Source: Pseudomonas capeferrum
GTDB taxonomy: Bacteria > Pseudomonadota > Gammaproteobacteria > Pseudomonadales > Pseudomonadaceae
Direction of reading: 5' to 3'
NCBI RefSeq assembly: GCF_013523055.1
Contig: NZ_JAAMQM010000003.1
Span: 1 to 64,000, forward strand
Length of the DNA stretch: 64,000 nt
How positions within the stretch are numbered: position 1 is the stretch's first letter; every line of letters starts with the position of its first letter. The position numbers were made by a program, and so were the translations under genes. Of this stretch, positions 56,363-64,000 are shown piece after piece. Under the pieces are notes generated by a model. The model made no database searches and was not told the DNA's origin. It worked only from the letters and a program-made list of their open reading frames with translations.

Positions 56363-57712
56363 TCAGTACCGTTGGCGCGCCGTTCTCTGAGTCGGGGCTG
56401 GAATGGGCAGCAGGAAGATCAGCAGCGAGCCGACCAACAGCAGTATCGTGCAGTAGACGATGCCAGCGCTGAAGCTTTGGGTCAGGTCCTTGAGCCAGCC
56501 GACTACCAGCGGATTCAGTGCCGAGCCTATGTTTCCGAACGCGTTGATCACTGCAATACCGATGGCACGCGCCTTGAAACTGATCGCCTGATCCGGGGTC
56601 GTCCAGAAGATCGACATGGCCGTGTAGGAGCCGGTAGCAGCCATGCATATGCCTGAGAGCTGTATCAGCGGGTTCCCTGCGTAGGCGGCCAACAGCCAGC
56701 CGACAGCGGCCAGGAGCATGGGCAGCACCAGGTGCCACTTGCGCTCCTGAGTGCGATCGGAATGCAAGCCCCAGAAAACCATGCCGATGATGGTGCAGAC
56801 CTGAGGAATGGTGGCCAGAAAGCCGATCACGCTATTACCACTGCCGGCCGCACTGATGCTCTTGATAATCAGCGGTGTCCATACGGCGATCATGGCCAGG
56901 GTGTTAACCAGGCAGAAATAAACCAGACTGAACATCAGCACCGCGGGTGAGAGCATTTCGCGAAGCGCACTGACGGTCCCGCTCTCTGCAGCATCCCTTG
57001 ACGCCGGAGTGTCCGCGGCCAAGGCCTGCTGCAGATGGTGCTTTTCCGAGGCGTCCAGCCAGCGCGCCTGATGAGGCTTGTCGTCCAGGTAATAGAACAC
57101 TACAACGCCCATGATCACCGAAGGCATCCCTTCGAGCAGGAACAGCCACTGCCAACCGTGCAGACCGCCTATGCCATTCAGACCCAGTATCTGGCCCGAA
57201 ATGGCCGAGCCGAAGCCCGCCGTAAACGGCATGGCGATCATGAACAACGCATTGGCACGTGCACGGTAGGCGGCAGGAAACCAGAAGGTCAGGTAAAGCA
57301 GAACGCCTGGTAGGAATCCAGCTTCGGTAATACCTACCAGAATTCGCAACAGATAGAGACTATTGGCGCTGGTGGCGAAAAGCGTGGCCGTGGAAGCCAG
57401 TCCCCAGGCAATCATCAAGCAGCCTATCCATTTGCGCGCACCAACCCTGGCCAGGACGATATTGCTGGGAATCCCGCAGGCGACATAGGCGATGTAGAAC
57501 AACGTGGTGGCCATGCCAAATTGAGTACTGCTGAGCCCCAGGTCGCCCATCATGGTCAGGCCGGCAAAGCCGATATTGATGCGATCGAGAAAGGACAGCA
57601 CAAAGCACAGAAAGAGAAACCCGAGCAGGCGTCTGGATACCTTTCGCATGACCTCATGCTGGGGGTGGCCGACGGCAGTTGTCATTGAAGTGTCGACAGA
57701 GTCCTGATGCAT
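56363..57712 (-). CDS. MFS transporter, anion:cation symporter family
   Basis: 449 residues with 12 predicted helices and a cytoplasmic loop near the middle. The segment FLDRINIGFAGLTMMGDLGLSSTQFG after helix 1 and the segment GITEAGFLPGVLLYLTFWFP in helix 4 are hallmarks of the ACS family, which imports organic acids and aromatic carboxylates with protons. Substrate cannot be read from the sequence. Its neighbour is an aromatic-ring-type FAD monooxygenase, so an aromatic acid is a reasonable guess. It lies on the same strand as that gene and the LuxR regulator. Confidence 0.88.
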   Translation of the reverse strand: MHQDSVDTSMTTAVGHPQHEVMRKVSRRLLGFLFLCFVLSFLDRINIGFAGLTMMGDLGLSSTQFGMATTLFYIAYVACGIPSNIVLARVGARKWIGCLMIAWGLASTATLFATSANSLYLLRILVGITEAGFLPGVLLYLTFWFPAAYRARANALFMIAMPFTAGFGSAISGQILGLNGIGGLHGWQWLFLLEGMPSVIMGVVVFYYLDDKPHQARWLDASEKHHLQQALAADTPASRDAAESGTVSALREMLSPAVLMFSLVYFCLVNTLAMIAVWTPLIIKSISAAGSGNSVIGFLATIPQVCTIIGMVFWGLHSDRTQERKWHLVLPMLLAAVGWLLAAYAGNPLIQLSGICMAATGSYTAMSIFWTTPDQAISFKARAIGIAVINAFGNIGSALNPLVVGWLKDLTQSFSAGIVYCTILLLVGSLLIFLLPIPAPTQRTARQRY

Positions 57713-57835
57713 CTCAGCTCCTGATTATTATTAGATAGAGCTGTACCGACCGCGGTATCAACGCTGACTTTCCACGCCGTCACGCGGCACGGCTGGTTCT
57801 GGCAGGTGGCCCGCGTCCGCCTGCAATTGTAAGTC

Positions 57836-58018
57836 TTACAGGTCTTGCAACGCCGACTGTGCCAGTTCATTAAAGGTTTGGGCGCTGCCGAGTGCCTGGG
57901 CGCTCAGTAATGCCAGTTTGACCAGAAAAAGTTCGGCCTTTGCCGCAGAGGCTTTGTCCAGAGCGTCTGCCAGCACGTCGTAGACGACTTCCAGATCGTG
58001 GACGGTCATTGTGTTCAT
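57836..58018 (-). CDS. 60-residue protein adjacent to the FAD monooxygenase (DUF2783-like?)
   Basis: An open frame of 60 residues, MNTMTVHDLEVVYDVLADAL then KAELFLVKLALLSAQALGS, predicted to be all-helical. It starts 11 bases after the FAD monooxygenase stop on the same strand. Small helical proteins of the DUF2783 type are commonly encoded beside such monooxygenases, and the hydrophobic spacing resembles them. I cannot confirm membership. Tight spacing and amphipathic periodicity support a real gene. Bases 57713-57835 before the MFS gene hold nothing I recognise. Confidence 0.6.
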   Translation of the reverse strand: MNTMTVHDLEVVYDVLADALDKASAAKAELFLVKLALLSAQALGSAQTFNELAQSALQDL

Positions 58019-58029
58019 TGTCATTCCTC

Positions 58030-59736
58030 TCAGTGCTTGCCCAAGACAATGTCGATGGCGGTGTGCAGTTGCCCTGCGGACAGCTGGTGCCAGCGTGCGC
58101 AAATATGCTGATCCGGACGGACCAGGTAGGCGCCGCCCTGGGTGATGCCGTACTTGCTGGCGATGTGACCAGAAGTGTCTTCGATCAGCTGGTCTGCTCC
58201 AACGACGCGGGTCTGTGCGTTCTGCGTAACAGCGATGATCTGGAACGGTACGCCACTGCTGCGAATCGCTTGCACCTGGGCCAGCAGCGCATCTGGGATA
58301 AACGCGGCGCTGGTAAAGTAGAGCAGGTGGAAGCAAGCACCCAGACGGTCGAACAGGTAGTCGTTCTCGCCGAGCTTGATATTGAGCAACAGAGCGCCAT
58401 TACGGGGTCCGACAGCGAAACGATCGTTGTCGTCTGTCGGGCAGTTGAGCACCGATTCTGCATAGTCGTGCGGGCGCGAAGTACGCCAGTGGTACAACGG
58501 ACGGACGAACTCTTGTGTCAGCGACAAGGACAGCACGGCATCCCGCACCAGGCGATAGCCAGCCGTGGGTGGTGCCATGAACCTTGTACTCTTGCCCGCC
58601 TCGTCGATGATTTCTCGCGCTGCACTGACCCGTTCGTCAGTATAGGACGGGAGCAGCTTGGGCCCTGCCAGCCCTTTGAGGGTGAATGCCAGTTTCCATA
58701 CCAGATCATGGCAATCCTGGAAGCCGGTATTCGCTCCGCGCACACCGAAGATCGGCAACAGGTGCGCAGCGTCCCCCGCGAATATGACTCGCTCGTGGAT
58801 GTAATCCGACAAGGTCAAGGCGCGGGCCGAATAGACCGAACTCCAGTCCATTTCCCATGGCACGTCCTTGAACCCGAGCATCTCCAGCTGGGCATTGATG
58901 CGCTCGCATAATGATTCGGCTTGTAGCGCCTGCTCTGGGGTTTCATCTTCCGGCAGCTGATAATCGATGCGCCAGATATTGCCAGGCTCTCGATGCATCA
59001 GCACAGTGTTACCCGGGTTCCAGGTCGGGTCGAAATAGGCCAGGCGCTCTGTCGGCAGGTCCAGGTCGATCTTGATGTCGGCTATCACGAAACGTCCCTC
59101 GTAGGAGGTACCTTCGAGCTTTAGATCGAGCAACGTGCGAATTGCCGAGCGGGCGCCGTCGGCTGCAACGACCCAGTCAGTGTCCAGCTCATAGCTACCG
59201 GCTGGGGTATCGATTTCCAGGCGAGCGAAATCGGAATTTTGCGCTAGCGCGGTGACTCGGTTGCCCCAGCGAACCTCCACCAACGGATTAGCCTCGGCGG
59301 CTTCGGCGAGGAACTGCTCAAGATAAGGTTGTTGCAGGTTGGTCATCGGCGCATAGCGATCATCAGGGGCTTGTGGACTTTCCATACGAAACACCAGCTG
59401 GTTTCGATAAAAAGAATTACCACAGTTCCAAGGCAGACCCATGCCGCTGACCCGATCGGCCACCCCCACCTGCTGGAGAATTTCCATCGACCGGCGCGTG
59501 AAGACAATTGCGCGGCTGCCTTCGCTGACCTGCTGTTCGGACTCAAGCACGACACAGGGGATGCCATGACGAGCCAGATCCAGGGCAGTCGTAAGGCCTA
59601 TGGGCCCGGCCCCTACCACTACCACCGGCTTTCGCGCGATGTGAGGCGCCCCAACGGCGCCGGTGTATGCAGGGAAGACTTGATAGTTGAAATAAATGGA
59701 GCGTCGCGGCTCGCCATGCGGCTGATGCATCGCCAT
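58030..59736 (-). CDS. FAD-dependent aromatic monooxygenase (MhpA-like)
   Basis: A 568-residue group A flavoprotein hydroxylase. Motifs in order: the nucleotide fold VVVVGAGPIGLTTALDLARHG (residues about 37-57), the DG motif WVVAADGARSAIR, and the GD motif VIFAGDAAHLLPIFGVRGANTGFQD. A C-terminal thioredoxin-like domain follows, ending in YLVRPDQHICARW, which is typical of MhpA/phenol-hydroxylase-like members. It hydroxylates an aromatic or related ring using NAD(P)H and O2. No ring-cleavage dioxygenase or hydratase accompanies it, so the pathway is unknown. It is the first gene of the monooxygenase-small protein-MFS-LuxR series. Confidence 0.88.
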   Translation of the reverse strand: MAMHQPHGEPRRSIYFNYQVFPAYTGAVGAPHIARKPVVVVGAGPIGLTTALDLARHGIPCVVLESEQQVSEGSRAIVFTRRSMEILQQVGVADRVSGMGLPWNCGNSFYRNQLVFRMESPQAPDDRYAPMTNLQQPYLEQFLAEAAEANPLVEVRWGNRVTALAQNSDFARLEIDTPAGSYELDTDWVVAADGARSAIRTLLDLKLEGTSYEGRFVIADIKIDLDLPTERLAYFDPTWNPGNTVLMHREPGNIWRIDYQLPEDETPEQALQAESLCERINAQLEMLGFKDVPWEMDWSSVYSARALTLSDYIHERVIFAGDAAHLLPIFGVRGANTGFQDCHDLVWKLAFTLKGLAGPKLLPSYTDERVSAAREIIDEAGKSTRFMAPPTAGYRLVRDAVLSLSLTQEFVRPLYHWRTSRPHDYAESVLNCPTDDNDRFAVGPRNGALLLNIKLGENDYLFDRLGACFHLLYFTSAAFIPDALLAQVQAIRSSGVPFQIIAVTQNAQTRVVGADQLIEDTSGHIASKYGITQGGAYLVRPDQHICARWHQLSAGQLHTAIDIVLGKH

Positions 59737-59899
59737 GCACCTCCTGTTTATTGTTGTGTGAGCTCACGGCTCTTGGGTGTGGAGACGACTTTACGTCAGG
59801 CGGCCATATGCAATGTCCCCTTAACGGGACAAGTGCATCGATCAGCTGTACGTCAGGACTGGGTGCCGGATGTGTTTGAAGAGGGCGTCCTAGCCGAGG

Positions 59900-62266
59900 T
59901 CAAAAGTCGAAGCCCAACTGGTCGAGAGACTGGAGGTCGATGGTTCGGGCCATCACGAACGGCAGGATGGCATCGGCCACTGGCTGCAACTGCTTGCCGA
60001 TGTAGTGCTGGTAGTCGATGGGTGACTGCCGGTTCTCCAGCGGTTCCGGTCCCGCGGTGGTCATGACGTAGCTGATCCAGCCGCGGTTCTGGTACTGCGT
60101 GGGGCGGCCAAGGCTGAGGTTGTATTCATCGGCCAGACGCGCCGCGCGTACGTGCGGGGGCACATTGCGCTGATAATCCTCCAGGGCGCGGCGCAGGCGC
60201 TTGCGATAGATCAACAGCTCGTCCTGCTCGCCGGCCAGGGTGCGCCGCACATAGTCCCGAAGGTACTCCTCGAACGGTTGGCGGCGAAAAATACGCCCAT
60301 AGAGTTCCTGCTGGAACTGCCTGGCCAGGGGCGACCAATCGGTACGCACCGACTCCAGTCCCTTGAACACCATTTCCTCGGAGCCGTCCGCGCGTTGTAC
60401 CAGCCCGGCATAGCGTTTCTTGCTGCCCTCCTCGGCACCGCGAATGGTGGGCATCAGAAAACGCTTGAAGTGGGTCTCGAATTGCAACTCGAGGGCGCTT
60501 TCCAGACCCAGGGTCTGATGCAGGTGCTCACGCCACCACTGGGTGATCTCGGCCGCCAGGGCCTGGCCGATTCGGGCGGCCGCGTCTTCGTCATGGGCAT
60601 GGCGCAGCCAGATGAAGGTCGAGTCGGTGTCGCCATAGATCACCTCATGCCCATGAGCCTCGATCAGGGTGCGGGTCCGATGCATGATCTGATGCCCGCG
60701 CAGGGTGATCGACGAGGCGAGCCGCGGGTCGTGGAAGCGACAACTGCCGGCGCCCAGTACGCCGTAGAACGCATTCATGATGATCTTCAAGGCCTGGGAC
60801 AATGGCGCGTTGCCGTCCCGCTTGGCCGCTTCGCGCCCCTGCCAGACCTGCTCGACGATGGCCGGCAGGCTGTGCCGGGTGCGGGAGAACCAGGCTCCGC
60901 GGAAACCTTCCACCGCATGAGCGGGATCGGGTTGGCGCATGCCTTCGATCAAGCCGACCGGGTCGATGAGGAAGGTCCGGATGATCGATGGATACAGGCT
61001 CTTGTAATCCAGTACGAGCACCGACTCGTACAGCCCGGGGCGCGAATCCATGACGAAACCGCCGGGGCTGGCTTCATCCGAGTGACCGCCCAGGTTGGGC
61101 GCGACGAAGCCCTGGCGATGCATGCGCGGCATGTACAGATGGTAGAAAGCAGGCACCGAACCACCACTGCGGTCCACGGGTAGACCGGTCACCGTGGCGC
61201 GTTCGAGCAGGAACTCCAGCAGACGGGTATGGCTGAAGATCCGCGTGACCAGTTCGCAGTCCTTGAGGTTGTACCGAGCCAACGCGGGCTTGTCCTGAGC
61301 GAAACGGCGGTTGATCTCGTCCATGCGCTGGTAGGGCGTGTCGATGGCCTTGCCTTCGCCGAGCAGGGTCCGGGAGACGTTTTCCAGGCTGAAGGAGGGG
61401 AAGTTCCAGGTCGCCGAACGGAGACCTTCGATGCCGTCGATCAGTAAACGGCCTGGCGCATCGGCGAAAAAGTGCGCGCGGCTGCCGTGCTCGCGTCGAC
61501 TCATGGGTGTGCCGTCGCGTCCCAGGTACAACGGCACCTGCAGCTTCTCGGCGTGGGCCTGGAGAATGCGCAGATCGAATTGCACCAGATTCCAGCCGAT
61601 GATCGCGTCCGGGTCATGGCGCGCCAGCCACTGGTTCAGGCTGTGCAGCAGCTGGGCACGGCTGTCGCAGTAGTGCAGGTCGAAATCCAGGCCTGTGGCG
61701 TCGCCGACAGGCGGGCCGAGCATGTACACCTCGCGCTGGCCGCAACCCTCCAGGCCGATGCTGTAGAGCTCACCGCGCTCGCTGGTCTCGATGTCGAGGG
61801 ACACCAGGCGCAGGGCGGGACGGTAGTCGGGCTGGGGCTTGAGCTGCGCATCGCGCAAGCCTCCCTGTGCATCGGGCTGCCCGTTGAACAGTACGGGCGC
61901 GGTAATGAAGCGTTCCATCAGGTAGCGCTCGGGCGGACGGATATCGGCTTCATAGACATCGATGCCGGCGCCGCGCAGGCGCGCTCCGAGGTGCTGCAGC
62001 TGGCGATACTGCCGGCAGTAGAGGCCGACGACCTCACGGTAGTGGAAGTCGCGCAGCTTCAGCGGCCGCCACTGCGCGTCCTGCTCGTCCGCCAGCAAAG
62101 TCTTGGCCGCCTCGACCTGCTCGGCCGGAATGAACGCTACCGAAGGTTGCGGCGCCAGGCGCACGTGCCGCGGTCCCTGGTCAGTGGCCAGCCAGAACTC
62201 CACGCAGGTCCCCTCGGGCGTGTCATGCCAGTGTCGGGTGAGTACGAAACCCTGCTGTACGTCCAC
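59900..62266 (-). CDS. polB: DNA polymerase II (family B)
   Basis: 788 residues, close to the usual PolB length. The 3'-5' exonuclease motif [17 protein letters not shown] lies near residue 155. Polymerase motifs [17 protein letters not shown] (near 420) and [11 protein letters not shown] (near 545) are intact, with the catalytic aspartates present, so the enzyme looks active. It functions in SOS-induced repair and replication restart. It is transcribed singly, 50 bases downstream of the LysR gene on the same strand. I did not find a clear LexA site immediately upstream. Confidence 0.96.
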   Translation of the reverse strand: MDVQQGFVLTRHWHDTPEGTCVEFWLATDQGPRHVRLAPQPSVAFIPAEQVEAAKTLLADEQDAQWRPLKLRDFHYREVVGLYCRQYRQLQHLGARLRGAGIDVYEADIRPPERYLMERFITAPVLFNGQPDAQGGLRDAQLKPQPDYRPALRLVSLDIETSERGELYSIGLEGCGQREVYMLGPPVGDATGLDFDLHYCDSRAQLLHSLNQWLARHDPDAIIGWNLVQFDLRILQAHAEKLQVPLYLGRDGTPMSRREHGSRAHFFADAPGRLLIDGIEGLRSATWNFPSFSLENVSRTLLGEGKAIDTPYQRMDEINRRFAQDKPALARYNLKDCELVTRIFSHTRLLEFLLERATVTGLPVDRSGGSVPAFYHLYMPRMHRQGFVAPNLGGHSDEASPGGFVMDSRPGLYESVLVLDYKSLYPSIIRTFLIDPVGLIEGMRQPDPAHAVEGFRGAWFSRTRHSLPAIVEQVWQGREAAKRDGNAPLSQALKIIMNAFYGVLGAGSCRFHDPRLASSITLRGHQIMHRTRTLIEAHGHEVIYGDTDSTFIWLRHAHDEDAAARIGQALAAEITQWWREHLHQTLGLESALELQFETHFKRFLMPTIRGAEEGSKKRYAGLVQRADGSEEMVFKGLESVRTDWSPLARQFQQELYGRIFRRQPFEEYLRDYVRRTLAGEQDELLIYRKRLRRALEDYQRNVPPHVRAARLADEYNLSLGRPTQYQNRGWISYVMTTAGPEPLENRQSPIDYQHYIGKQLQPVADAILPFVMARTIDLQSLDQLGFDF

Positions 62267-62315
62267 CGCTTCGACCTCGACTTGCCTGGTGATGGGGATG
62301 CCCCGCTACCTCGCT

Positions 62316-63236
62316 TCAACCGTACAGGTAGTTGATGTCCTTGCTGGCCAGTGGCGGGACCTGGCGCAGCAGATAGTCACGCAACTTGTACATCTGCCGG
62401 GCCTTGGGGCTGCCCTTGAGCCAGGTCATGTAATACCCGTCGCCGGTGGCCACGGCATCCTTGAACGGCGTGACCAGCCTTCCCGCGGCAAGGTCGCCGC
62501 TGGCCAGGACAAGGTCGACCACGGAGATGCCCAGGCCCTGCTGGGCCGCGGAGATGCCCTGATCGAGTGTGTCGAAGACTTGCCCGGAATCGATGCTGAT
62601 GTCCAGCGCGTCCAGGCGCGTCAGCCAACGTCGCCAGTCGCGCCGGTCGGGGGATGGATGAAGGAAGTCGCAGGTGCGCAGTACCGATAGCTCCGGTTCC
62701 GGGTCCGCCAGGTAGTCGGGGTGACAGACCGGGATCAGCCACTCGTCGAACAGCCGAAAACTCTCGACATCCGCGGGAAAGCGACCGCTAGCCAGGAGGA
62801 TGGCGCAGTCGTAGGGCTCGGAATAGAAGTCGATCGTATCGATATCCATCCAGACGCTGGAAAGTTGCACCGGACCACTGTCTTCGAGCTTCTTGTAGCC
62901 ATCCAGGGCCTTGAGCAACCAGCGCACGGTCAGTGTCGATGGCGCCTTGAGACGCAGACTGTAGCGGTCCTGGCGCAACAGTGCGCAGGCGTTCTCGATG
63001 ATCTTGAAACCGACCTTGAGCTCCTGCGCCAGCAAGCGACCGTGCTCTGTCAGCCGCAACCTGGGCCCGCGCCGCTCGAACAGGTCGCAGCCGAACATCC
63101 CCTCCAGGGTCTTGACGTGGTGACTGACGGCACCCTGGGTCAACGCCAACTCCTCGGCGGCCCGGGTAAAGGAGCCATGGCGAGAGGCCACCTCGAACGC
63201 CCGCAGGGCGTGCAACGCTTGAATCCGTTCCGACAT
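62316..63236 (-). CDS. LysR-family regulator, GcvA-like
   Basis: 306 residues. The N-terminal helix-turn-helix covers residues about 1-65 (LHALRAFEVASRHGSFTRAAEELALTQGAVSHHVKTLE), of the GcvA/AmpR subgroup. An effector domain follows from about residue 90 (RLKAPSTLTVRWLLKAL). The frame allows GTG 63245, but ATG 63236 is preferred. It is divergent from the YqcI/YcgG-like gene, and the shared 160-base gap holds a dyad typical of LysR sites, so that gene is the likely target. Confidence 0.9.
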   Translation of the reverse strand: MSERIQALHALRAFEVASRHGSFTRAAEELALTQGAVSHHVKTLEGMFGCDLFERRGPRLRLTEHGRLLAQELKVGFKIIENACALLRQDRYSLRLKAPSTLTVRWLLKALDGYKKLEDSGPVQLSSVWMDIDTIDFYSEPYDCAILLASGRFPADVESFRLFDEWLIPVCHPDYLADPEPELSVLRTCDFLHPSPDRRDWRRWLTRLDALDISIDSGQVFDTLDQGISAAQQGLGISVVDLVLASGDLAAGRLVTPFKDAVATGDGYYMTWLKGSPKARQMYKLRDYLLRQVPPLASKDINYLYG

Positions 63237-63320
63237 GGGACGCACCTGATCATGAGTGAGACTAATAGTAGGTCATAGTTTCAGGCGTTTTACAACCTGG
63301 AGACCTTCTCGGAAAATGCT

Positions 63321-63337
63321 TGTAAATAATAATTACA
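63321..63337. promoter_or_regulatory. LysR-type operator dyad between divergent genes
   Basis: TGTAA (63321-63325), 7 bases, TTACA (63333-63337): a perfect 5-bp dyad with the T-N11-A geometry of LysR-family sites. It lies 61 bases before the YqcI/YcgG-like start and 85 bases before the LysR start. Confidence 0.5.
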
Positions 63338-63397
63338 TATAACTCTGCCGCTGCTCATATCTCAGCAACAACTACATATTATCTCCTGGGGAACACC

Positions 63398-64000
63398 ATG
63401 TTTACGGGTTATGGAAATTGCTTTCGCCTGGATGCGCTAGAGCTGACCGCTGAACATATACGGCACAAGGAGCATTGGACCTTCGCCACACTGGAACGCT
63501 TTCGCGCCCTGCTTGCCAACCCCGAGTTTCCTTGTCTGTTCGGACGCAAGGCGGTCGCCGCGAAAACCTGCCATATCGTCTTCGCCCGTGCCGCACACCT
63601 GGCCAGCGATATCGCGAGAGGGCTGGGTGACTATATCCGTACCATCGAGCCGATTCCGCTCAAGCAGCGCATCGGCAGTCCGCTGCTGGTTTTTCTCGAG
63701 ACCAGGGCCGGCAGCACCCTTGCCGAACAGCAGGCCATGGCATGGTCGGTCATGCAGGAAGTTCACCTGCATGACCCACAACCCTGGCCGCAACAGGTGC
63801 CGCGCGATCCCGACGATACCCAGTGGAGTTTCTGCTATGCCGGCATGCCGCTGTTCATCAACATGAGTTTTCCTGGGCATGTGCATATGAAGAGTCGCAA
63901 CCTGGGCGATGCCATCGCCTTCGTCATCAACCCTCGGGAAAGTTTCGACGAGGTCGCCAGCGCCACAACGGAAAGTGGCCAGCGCATACGTGCCCGGATC
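63398..64000 (+). CDS. YqcI/YcgG-family protein, 3'-truncated by the window edge
   Basis: The 201 codons from ATG 63398 run open to the end of the window. Family landmarks are FPCLFGRKAV near residue 45, a conserved LLVFLETRAGSTLAEQQAMAW, then DDTQWSFCYAGMPLFINMSFPGHVHMKSRNLG and VINPRESFDEV. Members of YqcI/YcgG include the haem-dependent N-hydroxylase GntA of guanitoxin biosynthesis, and others have no known role. Substrate cannot be predicted here. The ATG is preceded by CTGGGGA. Its promoter region is shared with the divergent LysR gene. Confidence 0.8.
   Translation, partial: MFTGYGNCFRLDALELTAEHIRHKEHWTFATLERFRALLANPEFPCLFGRKAVAAKTCHIVFARAAHLASDIARGLGDYIRTIEPIPLKQRIGSPLLVFLETRAGSTLAEQQAMAWSVMQEVHLHDPQPWPQQVPRDPDDTQWSFCYAGMPLFINMSFPGHVHMKSRNLGDAIAFVINPRESFDEVASATTESGQRIRARI

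Noticed and set aside
1..64000. CRISPR arrays, tRNA or rRNA genes, prophage or transposase
   Set aside because: No regularly spaced direct repeats, cloverleaf-type conserved loops, rRNA motifs or recombinase motifs were seen on reading both strands.

Overview
The window looks like a chromosome segment of a fluorescent Pseudomonas, most likely from the P. putida group. The evidence is high-GC coding bias, near-complete pyoverdine genes, azurin, a PolB-type DNA polymerase II and putida-style REP palindromes. No rRNA, tRNA, CRISPR array, phage or transposase was seen.

Layout. 0.2-7.3 kb: a small membrane protein and a urea amidolyase operon (allophanate hydrolase, urea carboxylase, GntR regulator), then a small secreted protein. 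7.4-9.9 kb: a GlxA/AraC-type regulator, a DUF4174 protein and azurin. 9.9-54.4 kb: the peptide and maturation part of a pyoverdine locus. 51.5-52.6 kb, inside it: decayed genes and a REP element. 54.7-59.7 kb: a YjdF-like membrane protein, a LuxR-type regulator, an MFS carrier, a 60-residue protein and an FAD monooxygenase. 59.9-64 kb: DNA polymerase II, a LysR regulator and the 5' part of a YqcI/YcgG-family gene cut by the window edge.

How the pyoverdine genes work together. PvdH makes diaminobutyrate, PvdA hydroxylates ornithine, and an MbtH protein supports the adenylation domains. Three NRPS proteins read in the order NRPS-1 (51.3-39.2 kb), NRPS-2 (39.2-36.0 kb), NRPS-3 (33.1-21.2 kb). 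Reading the binding-pocket residues by hand gives Asp, Lys (or another basic residue), Thr, then Asp (beta-hydroxylated), then Thr, D-Thr, hydroxyornithine and a thioesterase. The beta-hydroxylase is fused to the C-terminus of NRPS-1. NRPS-2 begins with a condensation-like domain that has lost its catalytic histidines, as expected of the 'interface' domain that recruits such hydroxylases. PvdE exports the acylated precursor to the periplasm, where PvdP, PvdM, PvdO and a Tat-exported PtaA-like aminotransferase mature the chromophore and side chain. FpvA re-imports the ferric complex. The chromophore synthetase PvdL, PvdQ, a recognisable PvdS and the anti-sigma FpvR are not in the window.

Regulation is visible in the DNA. 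Five exact PvdS-type iron-starvation boxes (TAAAT, 16 bases, CGT) precede pvdP, pvdM, the acetyltransferase-pvdA-pvdE operon, NRPS-1 and NRPS-3, and a one-mismatch copy precedes pvdH. The locus ECF sigma gene has a Fur-box-like site. fpvA has no such box and is bracketed by a hairpin and a good intrinsic terminator, so it is probably controlled separately.
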